DNA from: Cuspidothrix sp046080125
GTDB lineage: Bacteria > Cyanobacteriota > Cyanobacteriia > Cyanobacteriales > Nostocaceae
Assembly (NCBI GenBank): GCA_046080125.1
Contig: JBJTTJ010000005.1
Span: 1-21,932 of the forward strand
Direction of reading: 5' to 3'
DNA: 21,932 nt
The first letter of the stretch is position 1; every line of letters begins with the position of its first letter. The translations under genes and the position numbers were made by a program. Of the stretch, positions 15,879-21,932 are shown in pieces. The notes under the pieces are model-generated. The model searched no databases and was not told the DNA's origin. It saw only the letters and a program-made list of their open reading frames with translations.

Positions 15879-16556
15879 ATGGCTTATCGTAATCCTTTAA
15901 CAACTATCTTGGTAGAAGACAACGAACGCTTTCGCCAAGGTCTACGAACTCTCTTGAGTTTTTATAATAGCAATGGTTCATTGCCTGTAGAGGTAGTCGG
16001 TGAAGCTAACTCTTTAGATCAGACCTTAAAATTGGCACAAGATAAATCGCCAGATTTAATATTACTAGATTTGCAACTTATTGGTAGTGATGGTATTACT
16101 GTTTTAGTTTCTCTCAAACAAATTGCTTATCCTGGAAAAGTCCTAGTTTTATCTGCTCACCAAGAAGATGAATGGATTTTTCGAGCTATGCGAGCAGGAG
16201 CATCTGGTTATGTGTTTAAAAATCATTTAGCGGCTCAATTATCAGAAGCCATAAACACAGTAACCAAGTCAGAAATTTATCTACCTTCAGAAGTTGCCAG
16301 TAGATTTTTCCGATTTTTTCAAACTTATTCAGATTCTTGTTTGCGTGCTTGTCATCAGCTACACTTAACAACAAGAGAGCAAGAAGTTTTATATTGGTTA
16401 ACTCAAGGAGCTTCCAATGAAGAAATAGCCAAACATTTATATGTCACAGTTGCTACAATTAAGGCTCATCTGACTAGTATTTTTGAAAAATTGAAAGTCA
16501 ATAGCCGTACTCAAGCGATAGTTACAGCCTTAAAATTAGGACTTGTAACAGTTTAA
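15879..16556 (+). CDS. NarL/FixJ-family response regulator
   Basis: The 225-residue regulator has a receiver domain (about 8-125) with acidic pocket Glu13-Asp14, phospho-acceptor Asp64 (LILLDLQ), Ser92 and Lys114 in the conserved positions. A LuxR-type helix-turn-helix follows at about 160-225 (LTTREQEVLYWLTQGASNEE, VATIKAHLTSIFEKLKV). It is a DNA-binding partner of the histidine kinase directly upstream (3-bp gap), and the two are surely co-transcribed. The target promoter is unknown. Autoregulation, or control of the two membrane-protein genes downstream, is a reasonable guess. All key residues are intact. Confidence 0.95.
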   Translation: MAYRNPLTTILVEDNERFRQGLRTLLSFYNSNGSLPVEVVGEANSLDQTLKLAQDKSPDLILLDLQLIGSDGITVLVSLKQIAYPGKVLVLSAHQEDEWIFRAMRAGASGYVFKNHLAAQLSEAINTVTKSEIYLPSEVASRFFRFFQTYSDSCLRACHQLHLTTREQEVLYWLTQGASNEEIAKHLYVTVATIKAHLTSIFEKLKVNSRTQAIVTALKLGLVTV

Positions 16557-16622
16557 AGCAAATATGATCATCCTGGAAATTGCGATTCTCCCTCTAATTA
16601 GCCTCCTGACTCCTTTAAGAAT

Positions 16623-18857
16623 ATGGAAAATTTTTTAATAAATGCCAGCCTGTCTACTCAAAATCTGACCTTTACACCGGGTACTACTCCCGCTTCTTTT
16701 ACAGTTACAGTTAACAACGACAGCACTCAATTTGCAAATTTCCAAATAGAAATTACAGCCGCAGGAGAGCAACGCAATTCAGAATATCGCTGGTATAAAC
16801 TTGAACCAGAAGTAGCAGCAGCTAAACCACCAGGAGGTAGTACGGACTTTCAAGTATTGATTTTTAATACACCAATACCTGGATTTGTAGGTACTGTCAA
16901 CCTCACCATCACCATTTTTTCACCACAACTAGGACAACAACGCAGACTAACGTTGCGGTTAAAAATCGAGCGAGATAATCAACCCAACATCTTGAGTTTA
17001 GAATTGCCTGTAAGAGAATTTCCAGTGTATCCGCGTCATTCCGTAGATATACCATTGCGAGTGCGGAATTTAGGTCAACAAATGACAAATGTAATCTTGC
17101 GTTTTGTTGGTCTTGATCCAACTTGGTTAATTGATAATGTAGAAAGAAAGTTTTCTTTAGATCCGGGAGGCTATAGAGAACTAACTTTTCAATGTCAACC
17201 TCCATCTGTAGTCCAAACACCCTGTCGAACCTATCCGTTTACAATTGAAGCCACCAGTAATAATGGTTATCCCGCGAGTGTAGCAGGTAATTTACAAGTT
17301 TTACCTGTAGGTTTCGTAGATTTTTCTGTCATTAAGAAACACCAAACAATTCCCAGTCTAGCTAAATGGTTGCCTGATTGGAAATCGGATACAGCCACCT
17401 TTGAATTAATATTCAAAAATGCCAGTAACCTCTATCAAGAAATTAACATTAATCTCCAGGGAAGAGACCAAATAAAATGCACTTACAACAGTATTCCAGA
17501 AACAGCAAATTTGCAGCTAGGAGAAACAAATAAAGTTCTCCTCAATGTGAAAACAAAACGCCATTGGTTGGGATTAGCCAAAACATTATTACTAGAAGCT
17601 AGAAGCGAATTATCTGATCAACGTTTGGGTACTACAGATCCCGCAACCCAGACTTTAGAATTAGAGAGTCTACCCATTATTCCCCTGTGGTTACAGCTAA
17701 TAATTCTGGGATTAATAGCATTTATTTTAGGATTAATATTTCGACCACAGCCAATTATGCACACTCGTTCTGTAAATTCCGTAGCTTTTAGCGGTAACGG
17801 TTCTTCTATTATTAGTGGTGCAGATGATTGTACATTAAGATTTTGGAATATTGATCGTGATAATAACAGTATAGAACCAGGAAAATTCAGCTATATAGAA
17901 CAGCCAATAGCTTGTAAAAAGCGACAAAAACCTAACGGACTGTTAGCCATTACTAATGACCTTGTATATGTCTCAAAGTTCATGCCAGTTGACAATGATA
18001 TTGTTGCCGTTGGATTAGATAATGGTATAATTGAACTCAGGAATGTATCTAATCAAGGTAAAAAAAGAAAAGACCTTCAGGATGAACAAAATCCACAAGC
18101 TATAGGTGATAGAGTATTTGATTTAGAATTTACCAAAAATTCACGCTATTTATTTAGTAGTTATGGTAGTGGTAAAGTAAGATTATGGTCACGAACATCT
18201 GCTGACAGTGAATTTGATAAAAACCCACAAATCATTGACATCCAAAATCAATTAGGATTGCCGTTTGAATCTCGTACTTTAGCCCTTAGTCCAGATAATA
18301 AAACCGTAGTGATAGGAGGAAACTTTAAGCGGTTTTTATTTGGATCATTTAACCCCAACCAACCAAATAATCAACTGCAAAATTTATCAATGCAAAAATT
18401 GGAAAGCAGAGGTAGTACAGGACGTACAGATTTTATTTGGGCGGTGGATTTTGTGTCTAAACCACAAGCAAAAGAGCAAATTTTAGCAACCGCTGATTCT
18501 GGGGGATATATTACTATTTGGAACTTAAATAAATGCCCAACTGTAATAAATGCCAACCCCCAAAATCCCATTACCGAAGTTAATTGTCAACAATTAGATA
18601 GTTGGCAAGTGTCACAAATGCCAGTGCGGACAATAAAATTCAGTGAAGATGGCCGTTTGCTTGTCAGTGGTGACGATGATGGAAAAGTGATAGTTTGGTA
18701 TTTAACTCCAGCATCTCAACTGGATAAAACCAAAGCAGCAAAAGGTCAAACAATTTACCAAAGCTCAAAGAAAATCAATAGTGTTGACTTGACCAAAGAC
18801 AACATGATTGTGAGTGGTGGTGAAGATTTTCAAGTTAAACTACACCGTGTTAGATAA
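16623..18857 (+). CDS. Membrane protein with beta-sandwich front half and seven-blade WD40 domain
   Basis: This 744-residue protein starts with ATG and has no clear ribosome binding site. It has no signal peptide. Residues 1-350 are beta-rich, with three to four Ig/NEW3-like (COG1470-like) sandwich domains (for example FTPGTTPASFTVTVNND and VDIPLRVRNLGQ). One membrane helix spans about 353-373 (IPLWLQLIILGLIAFILGLI) and is followed by Arg, suggesting the C-terminus is cytoplasmic. From 378 to the end I count seven WD40 units, enough for a closed propeller. Their ends include LRFWNI, LRNVSN, VRLWSR, ITIWNL, VIVWYL and VKLHRV. The propeller probably serves as a docking platform. The front half is similar to that of the next gene product. 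It lies 66 bp after the response regulator gene and 13 bp before the next gene. I know of no named function. Confidence 0.85.
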   Translation: MENFLINASLSTQNLTFTPGTTPASFTVTVNNDSTQFANFQIEITAAGEQRNSEYRWYKLEPEVAAAKPPGGSTDFQVLIFNTPIPGFVGTVNLTITIFSPQLGQQRRLTLRLKIERDNQPNILSLELPVREFPVYPRHSVDIPLRVRNLGQQMTNVILRFVGLDPTWLIDNVERKFSLDPGGYRELTFQCQPPSVVQTPCRTYPFTIEATSNNGYPASVAGNLQVLPVGFVDFSVIKKHQTIPSLAKWLPDWKSDTATFELIFKNASNLYQEININLQGRDQIKCTYNSIPETANLQLGETNKVLLNVKTKRHWLGLAKTLLLEARSELSDQRLGTTDPATQTLELESLPIIPLWLQLIILGLIAFILGLIFRPQPIMHTRSVNSVAFSGNGSSIISGADDCTLRFWNIDRDNNSIEPGKFSYIEQPIACKKRQKPNGLLAITNDLVYVSKFMPVDNDIVAVGLDNGIIELRNVSNQGKKRKDLQDEQNPQAIGDRVFDLEFTKNSRYLFSSYGSGKVRLWSRTSADSEFDKNPQIIDIQNQLGLPFESRTLALSPDNKTVVIGGNFKRFLFGSFNPNQPNNQLQNLSMQKLESRGSTGRTDFIWAVDFVSKPQAKEQILATADSGGYITIWNLNKCPTVINANPQNPITEVNCQQLDSWQVSQMPVRTIKFSEDGRLLVSGDDDGKVIVWYLTPASQLDKTKAAKGQTIYQSSKKINSVDLTKDNMIVSGGEDFQVKLHRVR

Positions 18858-18870
18858 GGAATTAGATGGT

Positions 18871-21138
18871 ATGTACGTTCAAAACAGTCCATTACAAGTT
18901 ATTATTAACCCGCCTGGAATTCAATTGGGAATGCCAGGAGATACCATTGAATTTTATGTTATTGTCATTAATCAGGGAGATCAAAGTGCTGTTGTTGACT
19001 TGTATTTTACCTTTAATGATGAATTTAAAAATATTACTGGCAGATTTACTCCTCATCAAGCCAGTTTGGGAATAGATCCCCAACAAACTAGCGACGAAGT
19101 TAAATTTGAGTTGCAAATACCTATTGATGCTAACCCAGGAACTTATGACTATACTTTAGTAGTAGATTCTCCCTTGCATTATCCCCAACATACTCCTATC
19201 AACTTTCCCCTGCAACTGAAAGTTCAAATCAAAGAACAAACAATCATTCGTCTTCACGATCCGACTTTTTCACTCAAGCCTAGTAGTAATGCTAATAAAC
19301 CATTAATTTTCACCTCCAGTGAACCTTTACAGGTAGAAGTAATAGTTGACAATCGCTCTAAATTTGTAGATCGTTTTCGCATCACTTGTCCAGATGATGA
19401 AGATTGGGTTACGATTAATTATCCCACAACTGGAGTAGAAGGAACTGGATTATCACAAGTAACTGCTCTAGAGCTCAACCCCAATAATCAGGGTCAAATT
19501 TTGTTGGCATTTCACCCACCAAGAGATACTTTAGCCGGAATTTATTCCCCAACTATTCGCTTATATTCGGAAAACTCTCCCCAGTTGGTAATGTTGGATT
19601 TGGTTTATATAGAAATTCAGCCAAGTTATCTTTTAGATGTCCAGTTGCAGACTATTGTGGCACAAGTTAGCCGTAGTCCTGCTAAATACGAATTATCAGT
19701 CATTAATCAGGGGAATGTAATACGCGAATTAACATTTTATCTGGAAAGTCGAGATGAGGAGCAACTATATACCTATAAATTTGATCCTAGTGAAATAAAA
19801 TTGTTACCCAGTAAAAGTGATATGGCTAATCTGACCGTTAAACCTAGATATTGGTGGCGAAGACCCTGGTTAGGTGGAGGATTAGTTGTCAACTTTCAAG
19901 CCAAAATTAAAGACCAAAATAATCTATACCTACCGAATAATTTACCTCAATTAAGTTTTGTTTGGAAACCGCGTCCTTGGTGGCAATTTTTATTATTAAT
20001 TTTGGTATGTTTAGGTTTATTTGGTGCTGTAGGATTTATGGTTTGGCGGATTTTAAACCCTGAACCTGTAACAATTAAAGAATTTGCAACTGATAGCTCT
20101 ACATATATTGAAGGTGAAGCAGTAGCCTTAAATTGGGAAATTCAAAAATATCAAAAATTGCAAAACTTGGTACTAACAATTAAAGGCAATCAAACAACTC
20201 AAAAGACTTATGATTTTAGTAATGGCATTCCTGAAGAACTGTCTTCTTGTCAAAAGTTAAACGAAAAATTGAGTTGTAGCAATTTTACCACAGGAGTAAA
20301 AGCTAAAGGACGGTATAGTTTTGAATTACAGGCATCCTATCGCAAAGGATTGCCAATTTTCTCCAAAGTTGCGAAAACAGATACTAAAATAGTTCAAGTT
20401 GAAATTAAACAAAAACCAATAGCTGAAGTTATAGATTTGAAGACAGATAAACCGCAGTATAAGAAAGGTGAGCAGATTAATTTAACTTGGACAATTACTA
20501 ATCCATTACTGCTAGGAGAAATTAGAATAATTGGAAAGTCACCAGATGGTATATCAGCAGATAAACCAACTATTTATCAGTTTAAAAATGGTAATATTAC
20601 TATTTTAGAACTTCAACAAAAATGTCAAAAAATAGAAAATAAACAATTGGAATGTAAAAATATACCCATACTGGCATCTAAAGCTGGTAAATTGACTTTT
20701 GAAATTCAAGCTTTATCTAATAACGGCAGTGACAGAAATAGTTCTAAAAAGACTGAATCACCAATTGAGATATTACCAAAACCATTTAGGATTATCTCTT
20801 TTGCACTTAATGGTAGTGAACAACCTAATCAGGAGTTACAAGAAGGAGAAACAGCTACTTTATCTTGGGGAGTAGAGGGCGAAGATATTCAGGTGAAGCT
20901 AGATCTTTTTGGGAATGTGGAACAATTTGGTTCACGGAAACTGCAAGTTAATCAAGCTTTTCCATCTCAAATTAGACTGCAAGTTTATGATAAATTGGGT
21001 AAGCGAGAACCTCAAGAAAAAGCCTTTGCGATCGCAGTTATTAAACCACCACCACCAGTACCCCCTTTCATTATCCCCACTCCTGATATAAACCCACATT
21101 CTGCACCGTCAACTGTTACAGATCAAAAAAACCCTTAA
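18871..21138 (+). CDS. Membrane protein with beta-sandwich front half and three Ig-like repeats
   Basis: The protein has 755 residues from the ATG at 18871, chosen because AAGGA (18856-18860) lies 10 nt upstream. An upstream ATG at 18814 would overlap the previous gene. Residues 1-370 are NEW3/Ig-like sandwich domains (IQLGMPGDTIEFYVIVINQG, YELSVINQGN). A Trp-rich segment (VKPRYWWRRPWLGGG, then WKPRPWW) precedes one membrane helix at about 372-393. Then come three related Ig-like units at about 401-512, 516-636 and 637-726, each opening like F..D...Y..GE...L.W. The first two each have a pair of cysteines (C...L.C) at matching places. A Pro-rich tail (VIKPPPPVPP) closes the chain. It is the last gene of the histidine kinase run. 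Function unknown; the architecture suggests a scaffold or adhesive envelope protein. Confidence 0.82.
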   Translation: MYVQNSPLQVIINPPGIQLGMPGDTIEFYVIVINQGDQSAVVDLYFTFNDEFKNITGRFTPHQASLGIDPQQTSDEVKFELQIPIDANPGTYDYTLVVDSPLHYPQHTPINFPLQLKVQIKEQTIIRLHDPTFSLKPSSNANKPLIFTSSEPLQVEVIVDNRSKFVDRFRITCPDDEDWVTINYPTTGVEGTGLSQVTALELNPNNQGQILLAFHPPRDTLAGIYSPTIRLYSENSPQLVMLDLVYIEIQPSYLLDVQLQTIVAQVSRSPAKYELSVINQGNVIRELTFYLESRDEEQLYTYKFDPSEIKLLPSKSDMANLTVKPRYWWRRPWLGGGLVVNFQAKIKDQNNLYLPNNLPQLSFVWKPRPWWQFLLLILVCLGLFGAVGFMVWRILNPEPVTIKEFATDSSTYIEGEAVALNWEIQKYQKLQNLVLTIKGNQTTQKTYDFSNGIPEELSSCQKLNEKLSCSNFTTGVKAKGRYSFELQASYRKGLPIFSKVAKTDTKIVQVEIKQKPIAEVIDLKTDKPQYKKGEQINLTWTITNPLLLGEIRIIGKSPDGISADKPTIYQFKNGNITILELQQKCQKIENKQLECKNIPILASKAGKLTFEIQALSNNGSDRNSSKKTESPIEILPKPFRIISFALNGSEQPNQELQEGETATLSWGVEGEDIQVKLDLFGNVEQFGSRKLQVNQAFPSQIRLQVYDKLGKREPQEKAFAIAVIKPPPPVPPFIIPTPDINPHSAPSTVTDQKNP

Positions 21139-21155
21139 AGTAGTACATAGGGTTT
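21129..21155 (+). terminator. Possible terminator of the four-gene run
   Basis: AAACCCT, 13 nt, then AGGGTTT makes a 7-bp stem overlapping the stop codon of the last gene. Only a short T-run (TTT) ends the stem; a longer run of T follows 20 bp later (near 21174-21181). It is weak as an intrinsic terminator. Confidence 0.3.
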
Positions 21156-21198
21156 CCCCAAAAGCATTATAACCTTTTTTTGCCTAAGTCCCGTTAAC

Positions 21199-21534
21199 TC
21201 ATATAATACTAGCGATCGCATATTCACAAATGAAATTAACTAATTGACTATCAAGGGAACTTTCTAAATTGTCTTCTTTAATCAATTCTAAAAAAGCATA
21301 TAGACACCCTAAAAAAGCTGTAATAAATTCTAAACCTTGGGGATAAAGTAATAAAGCGCGATCACCTTGGGAACAAAGAGAAAGTAATGTATGAGCGATC
21401 GCTTTTGATTCTTGCTGTAAGGTTTTATAATCAATTGATAGTTCTTGATTTTTGCCATCCTTAAGAAAGATATAGGCTAACTGATGGGGAGTTTGTTCTG
21501 CTCTGGTGTCAAGAGTTGAGGTTATTGCTTTCAT
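21199..21534 (-). pseudogene. Truncated fatty-acyl-AMP ligase (FAAL) N-terminal remnant
   Basis: The 111-residue frame begins like the AMP-binding FAAL enzymes that activate fatty acids for polyketide or lipopeptide synthases. TLDTRAEQTPHQLAYIFLKD, a Tyr/Lys-Thr-Leu segment and GDRALLLYPQGLEFITAFLG followed by CLYA match the first 75 or so residues of the roughly 580-residue family. In intact members CLYA continues into a GVIAVPAYPP-type segment and the ATP-binding motifs. Here it switches to unrelated sequence (FLELIKEDNLESSLDSQLVN...) and stops 30 residues later. That looks like a large internal deletion fusing the start to other coding or non-coding DNA, so no adenylation activity is possible. 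It sits alone beside the rRNA operon. Translation into a short peptide cannot be excluded. Confidence 0.7.
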
Positions 21535-21744
21535 CGTGGATTTAATGTTAAACTACAAAAACATAGGAATCCAATTTGATTCGTGAAATTATTTGTGTAG
21601 GCAGACAAGAGACAGAAGAGTTTTAAAAGATTTAAGTATAAGGAGTTTTGTTCAAAATTCAAATAGGAATCCTATAGAAATATACCTGGTTTTCCTACCT
21701 AGGAAGTTACAATTTTAATAATAAATATAAAATATCCAAAACAG

Positions 21745-21777
21745 AACCCCCTTTCAATATACCAGAAAAAGAGGGTT
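21745..21777 (-). terminator. Intrinsic terminator of the rRNA operon
   Basis: Read on the minus strand, AACCCTCTTT and AAAGGGGGTT form a 10-bp stem with one G-T pair and a 13-nt loop, followed by CTGTTTTGG. It starts about 15 bp after the 5S 3' end, the right place for the operon terminator. Confidence 0.75.
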
Positions 21778-21791
21778 TTGTTTTAATTATA

Positions 21792-21911
21792 GACCTGGCA
21801 TCGAGCTATTTTGACAGAGGGCAACCCCTCAACTATCGTCGCCGCAGCAGCGTTTCACCTCTGAGTTCGGGAAGGGATCAGTGTGGTTCCACCGCGCCAT
21901 AGACACCAGGA
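21792..21911 (-). rRNA. rrf: 5S ribosomal RNA
   Basis: The minus strand reads TCCTGGTGTCTATGGCGCGG at the 5' end, then the conserved GGAACCACACTGATCCCTTC and CCGAACTCAGAGGTGAAACG segments. It ends in GATGCCAGG, which pairs with CCTGGTGTC to close helix I (9 bp including G-U pairs). Length is about 120 nt, as expected. Ends are exact to within a few bases. The short stretch right of it (21912-21932) should be the 23S-5S spacer of an operon lying beyond the window. Confidence 0.95.
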
Positions 21912-21932
21912 AAACCTTGCGGAAGTCAAAAG

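Noticed and set aside
16909..17220. Minus-strand frame inside the WD40 gene (and similar ones at 11129-11344, 13667-14032, 18371-18571)
   Set aside because: Each is a shadow of a well-supported gene on the other strand, with no homology or translation signals.
18814..18870. Earlier ATG for the Ig-repeat membrane protein
   Set aside because: It would overlap the end of the WD40 gene and has no ribosome binding site, whereas AAGGA sits 10 nt before the ATG at 18871.

Overview
The window is AT-rich bacterial DNA from a cyanobacterium, most likely a filamentous Nostocales-type strain (genus not determinable). Nine copies of the cyanobacterial HIP1 octamer GCGATCGC are scattered through it, where chance predicts well under one. 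The gene families also fit: haemagglutinin-domain two-partner exoprotein, DUF928, CHASE2-kinase, zinc-ribbon/FHA signalling proteins, and a fatty-acyl-AMP-ligase remnant.

Layout. (1) 1-7279 is a surface/secretion block. A partial TpsA-type exoprotein runs leftward off the window edge (1-2657, minus). It is divergent from a GT41 protein resembling the HMW1C N-glucosyltransferase (3304-5076) and an Omp85-type TpsB transporter (5393-7279). This recalls the HMW1A/B/C adhesin system of Haemophilus, with exoprotein, its glycosyltransferase and its outer-membrane exporter all present. The spacer between exoprotein and glycosyltransferase holds a candidate promoter with 11-bp direct repeats, a perfect 28-bp palindrome and a weak IS200/IS605-like end remnant. 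(2) 7328-10043 holds two overlapping genes that share an N-terminal four-cysteine motif. One is a pseudokinase joined through a single membrane helix to a PstS-like substrate-binding domain; the other is an FHA-domain protein. (3) 10468-11942 holds an exported TPR-DUF928 protein and a small TPR protein. (4) 11968-14151 (minus) is a CHASE2 sensor Ser/Thr kinase with all catalytic residues intact. (5) 14730-21138 is a compact rightward four-gene run: a soluble histidine kinase, a NarL/FixJ response regulator, and two large single-helix membrane proteins. The latter share a related beta-sandwich front half; one then carries a seven-blade WD40 propeller and the other three Ig-like repeats. (6) 21199-21911 (minus) holds a broken N-terminal remnant of a fatty-acyl-AMP ligase, a strong terminator, and 5S rRNA at the end of an rRNA operon entering from the right.

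How the genes may work together. The left block plausibly makes, glycosylates and exports a large beta-helical surface protein. The rest is dominated by signalling parts: an active Ser/Thr kinase, a phosphothreonine-reading FHA protein, a pseudokinase receptor with a periplasmic ligand-binding domain, a two-component pair, and propeller/Ig scaffolds at the membrane. That these form one pathway is inference from proximity only.
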